Source: Synaphobranchus kaupii (taxonomy: Eukaryota > Chordata > Actinopteri > Anguilliformes > Synaphobranchidae). Taken from it: a stretch of 64,000 bases of DNA. Below the pieces are notes generated by a model that searched no databases, had not been told where the DNA came from, and saw only the letters and a program-made list of their open reading frames with translations. The position numbers and the translations under genes are program-made. Location of the stretch: NCBI GenBank assembly GCA_029718625.1, contig CM056376.1:111564873-111628872 (forward strand). Reading direction: 5' to 3'. Below are positions 11,051 to 25,129 of the stretch, piece after piece (the stretch's first letter is position 1; the number at the start of each line of letters is the position of its first letter).

Positions 11051-11085
<35 letters not shown>
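11051..11085. repeat. (CA)n microsatellite
   Basis: A CA dinucleotide tract lies about 40 bp inside the intron past the donor of the bank1 TIR exon. Confidence 0.95.
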
Positions 11086-11088
<3 letters not shown>

Positions 11089-11127
11089 CATCACACACGT
11101 ACAAGTGACCTCCCAGCCCGCCGTTAC

Positions 11128-11520
11128 CTCTCTGCATGATCTTAGTGACAACGCTCCGGTACTCGTTGACGTCCTGCTCGCTGGAGATCTGCAGACAGCC
11201 GTCTCCCACAGGTACCACCTCCAGCAGCGGCGCCACGCTCTCCACCCCACACAGGAGCACCAGCACGCTGCTGGCCGGCTGCAGGACCCGCGCCAGGAAG
11301 AACCTACGCATCTGACATAGGCCCTCCAGCATCCCCTGGCTCAGGACAAGCAGCTTGCACCGGTACCGCGCCAGTGGCAGGAAGTCCTCCCGCCTGCTGG
11401 TCACCATGGCGATGTCATAGCAACACACCCCTTCTTCCCGGATGGGCCCCGCCAAGACGGAGTGTAGGTAGGAGGCCCACTGCTCTGCCTCTGCCTCGTA
11501 GATGATCAGCAGGTCGTCTG
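11128..11520 (-). CDS. bank1: bank1 exon 2, TIR-like domain
   Basis: This 393-bp exon encodes the N-terminal TIR-like domain of BANK1. Diagnostic phrases on the minus strand are DDLLIIYEAEAEQWASYL, YRCKLLVLSQGML, SVLVLLCGV and ISSEQDVNEYRSVV, which align in order with the mammalian family; RCKLL and LLCGV are its hallmarks. The acceptor is a pyrimidine run CTCTCTCCAG at 11530-11521, with a possible alternative three bases further (CAGCAG). The donor is GAG/GTAACG at 11128/11127, phase 1. BANK1 is a cytoplasmic adaptor that links the B-cell receptor to LYN, phospholipase C-gamma and IP3-receptor calcium release; the TIR part is reported to engage TLR-pathway proteins. A small upstream coding exon is expected from the mammalian gene but was not identified. 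An in-frame ATG at 11545, inside the would-be intron, is an alternative start. Confidence 0.93.
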
Positions 11521-11544
11521 CTGGAGAGAGGCTCCATTTTAACA

Positions 11545-12310
11545 TTTCACCCTGGCAAGTCCCTATAACAACACATTAACCACACATACATGGTAACAGT
11601 CTTCAGTAAGTCCCCATAGTGACACACTACCTGCATGGACCAGAATGCCCTTTCAACAGTCTCGCCACAGTAAATTGTTCAGTGTTAATTCCACTCTAAT
11701 ATATTTTCTTAGAGTTCAGTAGGGGTGTTACGACAATCAGTGTTGTAGTAACACAGAATATTACTTCCTTGTAATAACACACTACCTGGACAAACTACAG
11801 TGCCCCTGCAATTCTTAATGCCAGTAACTGTATACTAAGCAGACTACTTTGCCCTTTCAACAGTCTGAATGTCCTGTCATAACACAAGAACCAGACAGAC
11901 CTACTTTGTCCTTTCAACAGTTCTCACGTTCCCATAATGACCAACACTAAATGGAGGGATCAAGATGCCTCTCCAATAGTCTCCATAATGATACACTTAC
12001 CAGATGGATCATGCTGGTATATACTATCCAGACAGACCATGGTGCCCTTTAACAATCTCCCCATAAGAACACACTAACCACACAGCCTATTATGTCCCAG
12101 AAATATTCCCAAGCTGTTGTAATTACTGTAACCAGATCATGAAGTCCCCTCAACAGTCGATATGTCCTCAGATAATACACACACACTATCCAGACAATCT
12201 ATGATTTTTCCTCAGAAGTCTTTACATCCTTAAAAGAATGCACTAATCATACACACCATGATGACCCTTCACGTGTCTCTAAGCTCTGTCCTTTTGAAAA
12301 CACACAAACC
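11545..12310. repeat. Decayed tandem repeat, unit about 55-65 bp
   Basis: Variants of ACACACTAACCAGACAGACC, CCCTTTCAACAGTCT and CCCATAATAACACACTA recur about a dozen times with heavy substitution and indels. It is an old minisatellite just upstream of bank1 exon 2. Confidence 0.65.
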
Positions 12311-13715
12311 ATCACAAAGAAGTGATAAATGTTATTATGATTCATAACAGCAGGCTATCAATGCAATTAACTGTTTTTTTTTTTTGTTCTAATTTTCCGG
12401 CAAATTAATTGAGTGAAATTATTGTGAAATTAAAAATTAATGAATGTGAAAAAATATCATTTAAAATGGCTCAAGGGCTTAGCAGGAAAAGTTTTCTTTT
12501 CAACTTCACATTTAGAGATATTTTACAAATAGTTTGGCTGGCAGTCAAGCAATGTTCGTGCTTAATTTTGGCAGCTCAACTGCAAGTGTTTATCTTCATT
12601 GATACAGTTTGGCAAGTTCAGCAGACAGAAAAATTAAGAAGTAGTGAAAGAAATGGAAACCCCGCAGCGTTACATATTCTCTTCAGAAACACAAGTATAA
12701 ATTTTTGGGCGTGGCAAGACAAAGACACGGTAACATTTCCAGTGTTGATTCAACTTTTACAGAGTACATATGAGTCCATATGTACTCTGTAAGAGTTGAT
12801 TTAACGCTGTATATCCACAACCAGCTTATGAACACAGAGAAAGAATAGAGAAGGACGAGGGGAGATGAAGGAGAAGACGCAGACCCCTGACCTGTGCTGT
12901 TCATGTTGCAGGTTTTCTTTGGTGATGTGAAAGTCTCTCTCTCTCCTCGTCTATCTCTCTCTATATATATCGCTCTCTTTCTCCCAGGGACAGGAAAAGC
13001 AGTGGTGAATAAATTAGCTCATATGTTACTCACCACTCTGATTGCTGTGTATGGGTTTGCAGTTCTCCGTCACTCGAGATTGGTCAGAGAGATTGGACAG
13101 AGAGATGGGACAGAGAGACAGAGATGGGAAAGACATTTAATTTCAGGTGATCCAAGGACAAAGTGTTCCCTTCCCCCTCCCCTCCCACATGTTTCCCACC
13201 ATGGAAATAAAAAACAGAAATGACACTGAAATCAAGTAAGAAATACATGTCCATCTGTATGCAAAAGAAACGGTAAGAGTACGGTAAGGGCGCGGTCCCG
13301 GTTGTATAGCTTTAAGCTCAAAAATAAATCTGAAAAGGCAACAGTCTGTCTGCACCGGGGCACATTTTCACTTCCTTTCACATCTGTGACCATCTGTGTG
13401 AACGGTTCACGGCCGCTGGAAGCCCTCGCCGGCGACGCGGTTGGCTGGGCCGTTTTTAACCGCGGTGTTACTTTGGCAAGGCGTGCGTTTAGGAGGCAGT
13501 GCCACAGACAGAAACCAGAGCGGGTGTTGCGCTTAATCCATAACTGGCACATGCCTGTTATGCAAAAACAGGTTCCTGAGAGCAGGAACGAAATGGTCCC
13601 TCCCATACACCTTTTTTCCCCATCTATTAAAACAATGGATTCACTCATAAAAAGACTAATATGCAGCAATAAAATACCGTCATGATGAACAGGAGTTCAT
13701 CATAAAAAAAGAAAG
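12311..13715. other. No gene recognised
   Basis: Open frames at 12409, 13232 and 13302 have no recognisable domain and overlap on opposite strands. An inverted repeat lies at 12763-12792 (ACAGAGTACATATG / CATATGTACTCTGT). A T/C-rich stretch with a short AT run is at 12935-12975. Confidence 0.4.
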
Positions 13716-13717
13716 GG

Positions 13718-13905
13718 AGGGGCTTTTAACAGTGGAGATCGTACCATTGGGAAAGCATTGCGGTGGCTTCATTGTCTGATTGAGCAGTGTGCAGTTCATA
13801 CCATTGGAAAAGGACACTTGCGGCTTTTAGCAGTGGAGACCATACCATTAGCAAAGTACTGGGGTGGATTCAGTGTCTGATTCAGCAGTGCTTCATACAG
13901 AGAGC
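13718..13905. repeat. Two-copy direct repeat, about 104 bp
   Basis: GGCTTTTAACAGTGGAGATC at 13720 and its variant at 13824 each lead into ACCATT, AAAG, a GGGTGG-type block and GTGTCTGATT. The second copy is diverged. Confidence 0.7.
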
Positions 13906-14528
13906 AGCTACATCAGCCATACTACACTGCCAAAACCCCCAGGCTTCATTATCTTACATTTGCCTACTTATAATAGTATAACAGTGGCTGCTTTCTCAAG
14001 CAATAAACCTGCCCATCTGCATGGACTATAAGGAAATATACTGACATAAAATATACTACCAAGATAAAAAACAAAACAAAGCAACACTTCACAATATAGC
14101 CTTTTGGTAAATATACACACATTATTACCATTAACAGTTATTGAAATGTATTTTCCGGTCTGAGAAACCTTGTCGCAAAGCTTCATTCACACAAACAAAT
14201 ATATAGATCTGAAAATGTAAACCGGCTGTTGTTTCTCCTACCGCGGCATAAGCTCATGCTCTATTTGCATCTACGTCAGGCATCTAGATGATTTGTATGA
14301 CTGTGTGAGTAGCGGCCATTGTTACGCCTGAACGGACCTGCTCACTGCAGCCTGAGTCACAGGAACTCAGGACCACCATTTATAGACAGGGCTATACAAC
14401 CATGCTGCACCTGGACTCATTTTTAAAAAATGAAATTATCTTCTTTTTCTGTATGTGCTATTTCTTGTAGTACCTGCGCTATATGTATTTACCTTTTCTT
14501 ATGTAGTCCTGCTTTATAGCCTGATTAT

Positions 14529-14762
14529 GATGGATGATAGATGATTGATGGGTGATTAATCAATGATGGATGTTTGATGGATGATTGATGGATGTTTGAT
14601 GGATGTTTGATGGATGATTGATGGATGTTTGATGGATGATTGATGGGTGATTAATCAATGACGTATGTTTGAAGGATGATTGATGGATGTTTGATGGATG
14701 ATTGATGGATGTTTGATGGATGATTGATGGATGTTTGATGGATGATTGATGGATGATTGATA
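14529..14762. repeat. GATGGATG-type tandem repeat
   Basis: Alternating words GATGGATGTTT and GATGGATGATT form a roughly 22-bp repeat. A longer GGTGATTAATCAATGA variant occurs twice (14551 and 14648), suggesting block duplication of about 97 bp. The minus-strand frame rich in IHQTSINHPS is a by-product. Confidence 0.85.
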
Positions 14763-15379
14763 ATGATATGCAGGAACTTCTATTTTCTCTTACTCCCGTC
14801 ATCATTTCCTTCATGCCATGTGGTTTACCTTGTCCAAGTTGTTGCGTCATGTTAGAAACCAATCACAGACAAGTCTGCCTTACTCTTGTTCAAACATACT
14901 GCAATGGATTACATAACAGCCATTTTCTCATTTTAAATTAATGTAGGTGTTCCTATCAAATGAAAAATATTGCTTGGGATGGGGGCACTGTTTGCTGTAT
15001 GGTATTTGGTTTTTTCATTTGTGTAGGATCAGAATGGGAGGAGATATCTCCATGTTATTCCATCCCACAAGCATTTTTTCATTTTCATTTGATAACATAA
15101 TTGTTTTAAATAAAAAGACAAAAAGCATTCAAAATTATGCATACTACTACTTTTCATGGCAGACATTTTATGTTAATAACCAATAAAACCATCTGTATTA
15201 TAGATCTATGTGTTTAATAGCAACTGACAAATTGCTTTATTCAGACTGAACAGAACATTTAATAACCTTCCTCAAACTGGCCATTACAAGGCCTGACCTG
15301 TCCAGTCATTTTTTCAAAAGCAGAAACTGACCGTGATTCACAGAGGCCTTCATTAGAAGGAGACCCTTTATTATCTCTG

Positions 15380-15380
15380 A

Positions 15381-15411
<31 letters not shown>

Positions 15412-15431
15412 TGCGTGCGTGTGTGTGTGTT
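15380..15431. repeat. (GT)n and (GTGC)n compound microsatellite
   Basis: A run of GTGTGT is followed by CGTG units and then GTGT again. Confidence 0.9.
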
Positions 15432-15649
15432 TACACTCTTTGCTGCAATAATCTCTCTTGATGCAAGCATGCACTCACCTCCTCAGCATTTTGGAGCAGC
15501 TGCGTCTTTTGACTCCACAGCCCACCAGTTAAGCTTTACTTAGATGCTCAGATTCTGAGGAGGACACTTACTGTAGGTATCTGATTGACCAGAAGGGGTC
15601 ACTGCTCACTGGTGTACAATGTGACATGGACGTCGCTGCATACCTGAAC

Positions 15650-16915
15650 GGGGCCCATCCACGCACTGGAACAGTACCTTAACAGACACCAGACCATGAG
15701 GCCCATCCACACACTGGAACAGTGCCTTAACAGATACCAGACCATGAGGCACATCCACACTCTGGAACAGTGCTTTAACAGATACCAGACCATGAGGCCC
15801 ATCCACACTCTGGAACAGTGCCTTAACAGATACCAGACCATGAGGCACATCCACACTCTGGAACAGTGCTTTAACAGATACCAGACCATGAGGCCCATCC
15901 ACACACTGGAACAGTGCCTTAACAGATACCAGACCATGAGGCCCATCCACACACTGGAACAGTGCCTTAACAGATACCAGACCATGAGGCACATCCACAC
16001 TCTGGAACAGTGCTTTAACAGATACCAGACCATGAGGCCCATCCACACACTGGAACAGTGCCTTAACAGATACCAGACCATGAGGCCCATCCACACACTG
16101 GAACAGTGCCTTAACAAATACCAGACCATGAGGCCCATCCACACTCTGGAACAGTGCCTTAACAGATACCAGACCATGAGGCACATCCACAGACTGGAAC
16201 AGTGCCTTAACAGACACTAAACCATGAGGCCCATCCACACTCTGGAACAGTGCCTTAACAGACACTAAACCATGAGGCCCATCCACACTCTGGAACAGTG
16301 CCTTAACAGATACCAGACCATGAGGCCCATCCACACACTGGAACAGTGCCTTAACAGACACCAGACCATGAGGCCCATCCACACACTGGAACAGTGCCTT
16401 AACAGATACCAGACCATGAGGCCCATCCAAACACTGGAACAGTGCCTTAACAGATACCAGACCATGAGGCCCATCCACACTCTGGAACAGTGCTTTAACA
16501 GATACCAGACCATGAGGCACATCCACAGACTGGAACAGTGCCTTAACAGACACTAAACCATGAGGCCCATCCACACACTGGAACAGTGCCTTAACAGATA
16601 CCAGACCATGAGGCCCATCCACACACTGGAACAGTGCCTTAACAGATACCAGACCATGAGGCCTATCCACACACTGGAACAGTGCCTTAACAGCACCAGA
16701 CCATGAGGCCCATCCACACTGTGGAACAATGCTTTAACAGATACCAGACCATGAGGCCTATCCACACACTGGAACAGTGCCTTAACAGATACCAGACCAC
16801 AGGGCCAATCCACACTCTGGAACAGTGCCTTAACAAATACCAGACTATTGGGCCCATCCAGACACTGGATCAGTGCCTTAATAGATACCAGGCTGTTGGG
16901 CCCATCCAGCAGCCC
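15650..16915. repeat. 48-bp minisatellite, about 26 copies
   Basis: The unit starts GAGGCCCATCCACACACTGG and ends TAACAGATACCAGACCAT, 48 bp, so it is a multiple of three and free of stops in several frames. This gives readings up to 354 codons on the minus strand (VDGPHGLVSVKALFQ) and 174 on the plus strand (MRPIHTLEQCLNRYQT). Two unit types alternate: one with GGCCCATCC and GTGCCTTAA, the other with GGCACATCC, mostly with GTGCTTTAA. The flanks decay at both ends. There is no start context, splice context or family match, so I treat it as non-coding. Confidence 0.92.
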
Positions 16916-17475
16916 CATCTTCAATATTTCTAAAATCTGTTTTTATGATTTTGTTTTATAGGGGGAGCAGGACTGTTGTTCCCCAAAGGAAAATATCCAC
17001 TGTGAATCAGTGTGTGTCAATGTGATTGTAAATGGTGCTATTTAATCTAGATAGATTCCTGCATGATTAATTGATCAATAAAATGCCCATAGCAATAAAA
17101 AGCACAATGAGAACCAATGATTTGGTCTTTGGGAAACTCAGCTCTGAATCTTGTGTTGCTTTGCCTTTGACCTAACTTGTAGTATCCAAGGTAACGAAAT
17201 AAGAGGACGTTACCACTCTTTGAAGTGCCAGGAAATTACAGGGGAACAGGCAACCTTTTACTAATGGTACACTGCTGAAATGATGCTGGCATTATTAACA
17301 TGTCAATATTACGTCCATTAGAGTAGCTGTGGGCATAATCAATGTCACCTTCATATCCTGTGTCACATTTTCAAGACTGTTTTTCTTTGAAGGGGAACTC
17401 CAAAGAAGAAAATTATATGTATTTTCTATTTTGTCCAATGGCCAGGTAGGTCATATCCTGGCCACATACATTTTC
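16916..17475. other. No gene recognised
   Basis: AT-rich spacer between the 48-bp minisatellite and the split SINE. No exon, RNA or repeat family is recognised here. Confidence 0.4.
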
Positions 17476-17606
17476 ATTTCAGCATTTAGCAGATGCTCTT
17501 ATCCAGAGCGACTTACACGGATTATATTTATTTTACATTCCATTATATTTATTTTATAATCCATTTATACAGCTGGATATTTTACTGAAGCAATTCAGGT
17601 TAAGTA

Positions 17607-19198
<1,592 letters not shown>

Positions 19199-19300
19199 TA
19201 GCTTGTTCAAGGGTACAACAGCATTGCCCAGCAGGGAATTAAACTCACAACCTTTGAACTATAATCCTAGTTCTCTAACCATCATACTACATCGCTGCCC

Positions 19301-20557
19301 TAGTACACATGTCCATCAAGCACATTTAGCAGACAGAGTCGTGATGGTAAAGTCATTACACAATCATCTGCCAATCTCACTATAAGAAAAGGTCCACTGA
19401 GGCCTGCAAGTCAAATAGACAATGGTAAATATACACTTTTCTGGTCATTATACAGTCATAGAAGTTCAGAATAAAACTAAAAACTATCGAGACACCAATA
19501 ATGCATTCAACCTCTGCCCTGAACCTATTGCAATGTAACCCGGAATGCACATATTATACTCCGGCTGGCAGTCTTTAGCCTCATGAATACATATCTAAAT
19601 TCACATCAGAGTAAAATAATGTCCAGTTCGATAAACAAGCAGCAAATTTAAAAACACTTGGAAAAAGAGAGGGCTCATTTGGGAGATTGTATTGTACATC
19701 TCAGTGCGGCACAGATTTGCAACATACTCACATAGTAAATTCAGAAACATAGAATTCAGATGCAAAATCCAGGGAGGACCATTCGCAAAAAGCGGCAATG
19801 AGGGCAAAACAATTTCCACAGGTATAGAGGGCAATTAGCGAATTCTCCTTTAACATTCTATTAACTTTCCCTCACACCTGTTTCTTGTAAGGACTGCAGA
19901 GATTGATTTTCCTGCATTCTCAGGGAAAACATTTTCTCTGAAGCCTCGTTTTTCATTTACATAATCCATTTCTTGCTGAAGCAACCTCATTAAAGCATTT
20001 TTATTTTTTTCAGAGTGGAGGAAAAAAATCGCTCTCCTAATTGCAAAGACATTTAGTATTTTCCCGTCATCACTTTCTCCTGGTTAGTGTGGAGAGAGAC
20101 GAGGTATGATGTACCAGCACCCTGACATGCAGCAAGCATTATTTTTCCTGCAAAAGCACCCGCAGGCATTTCTGCACAAAGCTCATACCTTAAGCCTTGG
20201 ACACCCTTATCCGTTCACGCGGAACTTAACCCCTTTCATAAGATCAGTAAAATAATGGGCATTTCTTTAATGAACATGGCAAAATACGGCTGCTGTTTTC
20301 ATACGCTTACAATTCAGGAATCAATTTAAATATATATACTGTACATATAAATTTGTGCTGGAACAAAATAATTCTGCTTTGACTAATTCATTCTGACTCT
20401 AGCTATTGGCAGGATTACAAATGATCCCTTCCCCTGTGTCCGCATTCCAAAGACCCCAATTAATAGCAACTGTCGTCTCTGTTACTTAACTATGAATTCA
20501 GCCATTAAGGGCCAGGGCTAATCCAAGGCCCTGAAGCTCAGCCAGAAACAGGCTTTT
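19301..20557. other. No gene recognised
   Basis: AT-rich, unique-looking sequence. A 77-codon minus-strand frame at 19601 shows no domain. No repeat family is recognised with confidence. Confidence 0.4.
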
Positions 20558-22308
20558 TGTAATGGGGCGTGACGTGTGAGGTGGGAGGAGCCAAACGCAG
20601 CAAGGGGAATCATTAAGCCCTTAGGCCACTAAGGCGGGATACCCGCAGATAAGGGAGGAGACAAGACAACGAACAAACGAACACCATTACAGACACTACT
20701 AACCGGCTAACTGTCACAACGCAAGGTAGAGCGCTAGGACAGGAATCTGAACAGCCAGACATAATACACGCCCTGTCTCGGTAACGACACAATAAACGGG
20801 CGAGTAGCGAAAAGGCACAAATAAATACAGTACACAAATAAAGAATGAAATAATTTAATAAGAGGAGGCAAAAGAACAGATATGTTAAGTGGCTAATTAC
20901 ATAAGCTAGAACTAATAGTCATATGCGGAACCTAAAGGAGGGTAAACGCCCGATCTCCCAGGAGGAAGAAACATTTTACAGGCGAGCCGACGGAGAGCCG
21001 CAGTCCCATAACCTTACCAGCAAAATGACCAAGCTTAAAACAGAGCCACGTCCTAACCTCTCAGACAGGAGATGAAAGAGGCAAAGGAACAGGTAATTAA
21101 AGTTCCAAGGCATAGATTGAAGCTCGCAGTCACACGCAAACACAAATACAAGCCCTGCCTCTCAATAAGGGGAAATGTAACGAGGCGAACGGGAACAGAG
21201 ATTTAACGTTCCCTGGCGATATAAAAAGGCTCGCAGTCCAATGAATAAAACCAAGAGGGTAAACACCCGATCTCCCAAGAGAGAGAAACATTTTACAGGT
21301 GAGCCAACGAAGTACCGTCGTCCCATAACTTACTATCCACAGACTAACGCAAGCTAGAATATAAAACAACCGCCCTAGCCTCTGCCTAATGGAAAAAAAA
21401 GGTAACGAGGCGAAATGGAACAGAGAGCTAACGTTCCGAGGCTATTATTAAAAACACGCAGTCAAACACAAGCACGTCCACAGCATCGCCCAAGCTCCAC
21501 ATAAGGAGACAACACACCCGGAGAACGAAACAGAACAACAGTTCACAACAATCGTCTCGCAGGTAAAAAGGCGAACAGGACTGCTGTAACAAAGACCTAC
21601 GCAAATATAATAGCACGAAGCCTCAATATAAATAAAACCCTGAATCACAACAACGGGGAACGTAGTCCACGAGAAGGAGACTAAACAGGAAAAAACCGTA
21701 CCAAGCTACAAACTGGCTTACCGTAACCCGGAAATAAGTAGAAGCTAACACGCCAGGTCTCTCTATAAGAAAACCATTAACCGGCGAAAAGGAACAAAGA
21801 ACAGTTACTCTACACTTCGACAAGCTAAGCAAACCAGCCGAAGCGAAACGCCAGATCTCCTATGAGACCACATGCACCGAGAGGCGAACAGAACACAGTT
21901 CCGACCATCGCCCAAATCTCCATACACGGAGGAAAACGCACACAGGCGAAACTAGAGCAGAGATTTTACAGTCCCAAACTTCTACGAGATAATCCACTAG
22001 TAAGCCAGCAAGAAATAAGCCCTATCTCACCAAGAGACGTTAAAAATGGGCGAGTAGCCAAAATGGTACGAGCACTCACAGCCAAACATACACCACAATA
22101 CAAAACAATTAACAATTAATGTCGAAGCCCCGAACGTAGGAAACGGAAGGCTTATATGTCTCTCAGGTAACAAGCACAGGTGCAAATGCCCAAACAGAAA
22201 CTCCCCCAACTCAGCAGGGCGGAGCAAGCATCCACCAACAGGGCAGCGCCCCCGCGTGGCCACCAAGGAAAACGACCGCATGGGACAACAGGGTCCAAAA
22301 CCATGACA
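20558..22308 (-). mobile_element. Probable solo LTR, 1751 bp
   Basis: The ends are TGTAATGG (20558) and CCATGACA (22308), a TG..CA pair with 7 of 8 inverted matches, flanked by 5-bp duplications CTTTT (20553-20557 and 22309-22313). There is no coding frame of retroviral type. A TATA-like ACATATAAG about 150 bp from the right end, read on the minus strand, favours that orientation. Inside, a block of about 300 bp is duplicated: CGATCTCCCA, GAAACATTTTACAGG and GTCCCATAAC occur near 20950-21015 and 21270-21330. GGCGAACAGGA and GGGCGAGTAGC words also recur. LTR family unknown. Confidence 0.75.
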
Positions 22309-22378
22309 CTTTTTTGGAGAAGAACAGAATTGCTTACCCTTAAAGTGGAAGCCGTACTAGCTGTACGTCGCTACGTAT

Positions 22379-22722
22379 GTTCTAGATGGGCTGATTGGCC
22401 TGTTCTCCCCATTATGTATTCTTATGTTCTAGATGGATAGAATGGCCTGTTCTTCTCATTATGTATTCTTATGTTCTAGACAGACAGAATGGCATGTTCT
22501 TCTCATTATGTATTCTTATGTTCTAGATGGACAGAATGGCCTGTTCTTCTCATTATGTATTCTTATGTTCTAGGTGGACAGAATGGCATGTTCTCCTCAT
22601 TGTGTATTCTTATGTACTAGTCAGACAGAATGGCATGTTCTCCTCATTGTGTATTCTTATGTACTAGTCAGACAGAATGGCATGTTCTTCTCGTTATGTA
22701 TTATGTTCTAGATGGGCTGATA
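22379..22722. repeat. 47-bp minisatellite, about 7 copies
   Basis: Units follow GTTCTAGATGGACAGAATGG, a CTGTTCTTCTCATTATG core and TATTCTTAT. The first and last units share GGGCTGAT instead of ACAGAAT. It begins about 70 bp beyond the solo LTR. Confidence 0.92.
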
Positions 22723-23925
22723 TAGTATCAGTCTCTGAAGTACGGCTGCCATATTTCACAAGCATCAATGCGTACCAAGCAATAACACTTCAGTACAAAA
22801 GCAAAAACACGAATCACTAGCAACTGGAGCAGACCACCACTATAACACCAGTGCCACTGTTCGAGTCAGCCCACTGAATAGTTTTTTTTTTTTGTGTGTT
22901 TTCCTGCAAAGTGCCTGTGTGACAGAGTCTCTGTAAAAACAGAGTCTCTGCAAAAACAAGCACCATACAAATAAAATTTAATTTAACTGAATTGGGGTGA
23001 AATAATTATTTTGCATAAATATGAGGAAAAACGAAGCTGCATTGGCAACACTCTTTTCTGGGTTTGCAAATTAGGCTTTGTGGTTTGTGTGTCTCCCCTT
23101 CCAATGCAGAATATGTGAGAGACGGATTTAGCTCAGTGCGGCTGTGAGTCAGATGTCCCATTCCCCAGCAAAATGTAAAATAATGAGGCACGAGGTTAAT
23201 TACTCTTGTTATGCTCATGCACTGTTTTTATAGTGGCAGTCATCCGAGGACATCTGCAGTTGTCGGTAGGGACAAGAAGGGCATCAATTGAATCATTCAA
23301 AAATATTTGTTAAAACAGAGACTTAATGATGACGCAAGATGTGAAGAGTAGCAGTGATGTTTTTATTGTTGTTGCAGGATAGTTTAGGCTTTAAAAGTAC
23401 ACAAGAAAGGTACACATATTGTCCAGATTCCCCAAAACATTCCTAATTATTACATGCAGGTGCACATAGGTAAACTGCCTCATTCTAATTGCCGTACTGT
23501 AATTGCATTATAATGCGTACCTGCTATGTTGGCATTCATTTGGCCTCTTTAAACACCAGCCTTTAATCTGGTCCAAAAAAATAAATAGTCTAAAATGTAT
23601 TGTGACATAACTGACTATTGATCAAAAGGCTCAGGGCCTGCACTCTGCAGAGCAGCAATGAACAAGGCCTGGATTCAACAACTTCCTTAATATTTGACTT
23701 AAAAATAAATATAATGTTCACGTAAGTGGTTATTTTAGACAAAATCTTCAAGCTAAAGTCATTTTACATGTCGTTTTTGAGATTGATAGAGTGTGGATTT
23801 AATCAAATAAAATCAGTATTGAGACCTGAAGGATATATTTTGGAACTGCACGTGGGTTGTACTTTGTAAGCTGTCTTAAATGAACAATTGTTCAATTGAA
23901 CTGTACAAAAACAATAAATTAAGTA
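22723..23925. other. No gene recognised
   Basis: AT-rich sequence without recognisable exons. Short direct repeats of ACAGAGTCTCTG(C/T)AAAAACA occur near 22922-22960. Confidence 0.4.
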
Positions 23926-24074
23926 CAGGTAACTGCCAAAATAAAAATAATTAAAAAAACACTTGAAAATGAGGCATACAGTGTATACTGAAAGAAGGAG
24001 CTTCTACACAGGTGTGATTCCAGCAAGGAAAAACAGACTAGCAATTGACTGGTTCATTTTTTGGCAGTTACCTG
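23926..24074. mobile_element. Mariner-type MITE, 149 bp
   Basis: CAGGTAACTGCCAAAATAAA at 23926 is mirrored by GGCAGTTACCTG ending at 24074. TA precedes the left end; the right TA is mutated to AA. There is no coding capacity. Confidence 0.82.
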
Positions 24075-25129
24075 AATTATAATCAAGAAAGAGTAACCGA
24101 AACATTCAAAAATATTTTCTCTCCCCTGCATTAATAAGAGTCTGAATTGTCTTTTTGGATTGCACTGAATAGCGGGGTGCTCCGGTGAATCAGCTGTCAA
24201 CAGGGTAGGGAGAGAGAAGTAAAAGAGTCCTGAGTGTGAGAGGTGACCTGTAGATGTCTGGATACATAATCAGAGGGCAAATGGTGGGAAACTCCTGACC
24301 CAGTAGCATCACAGGATGCTAAATAAATCACATTTCACAGTTCTAAAAATGGACTTTTACTGCGTACAAAAAGCAGGGTTGTGTACGTAAATGGCAAGGT
24401 GTGCACACAAACCATAAAGGGCTGGGAAAGTGTTTATAGGAGATGCAAGAACCGTGATGGAGAGGCGTGATTGTGATGTCATAAAGAAGAGTCAGAGCAC
24501 AGCTCAGGGCCAGGCTCATTATGTCAGCCTGCCAATCATCCGTCTCCACGGAGGATCCTGCCGGCATGTGACATGTCAACATTATGAAAGTAATCCAAGG
24601 CATTAAGAAAACGTTTCGAGGAGAGATTAAATTACTGCATCAACGATATCAGCACACTTATTTGCACAGAGACAGCACAGATGCATTTGTGCCAGCATTT
24701 GCAAGGAATTTGTCTACTCCCATCCCCCTGCACCCCCCTCTTGTAAACAGGTAGTAGTCCCCATGGACCGTGGAGCCTTACCCAAATCCCTCGCTTTTAA
24801 TAGCTTAACTCTGAATTGGTTTATTTACACAACTGGGAAAGTGCACTAATCTAATCAAACGGGACAGCAATCATGGAGAGCTACTGCGGGAAGCGCCACC
24901 AGGGCCGACGTCCACCCACAGGTAATCAGCATGCATTCCTGTCCCATCACACCCTGTCTTTAATAGTACTGCTGGCGGACAGGCACAGCACACATTAACT
25001 ACTAACACTGCAAAATGCAATCCAGTACAACCAGGGCTTCAGAGCGCACAAGGAAGATGGATAAACGAGAAGGATAATGTCTCGTTATTCCTTTGGATTT
25101 ATGTGGAGAGCGTTTCGTGTAAAAAGCAC

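Noticed and set aside
13232..13685. Overlapping 127- and 145-codon frames
   Set aside because: They lie on opposite strands over the same DNA and show no domain or splice signals that I can support.
15599..16670. 354- and 195-codon minus readings and 174-codon plus reading
   Set aside because: By-products of the 48-bp minisatellite. Both strands are open at once and there is no domain or splice context.
15650..16915. CRISPR-like array
   Set aside because: Repeats are contiguous with no unique spacers, and the genome is a vertebrate's.
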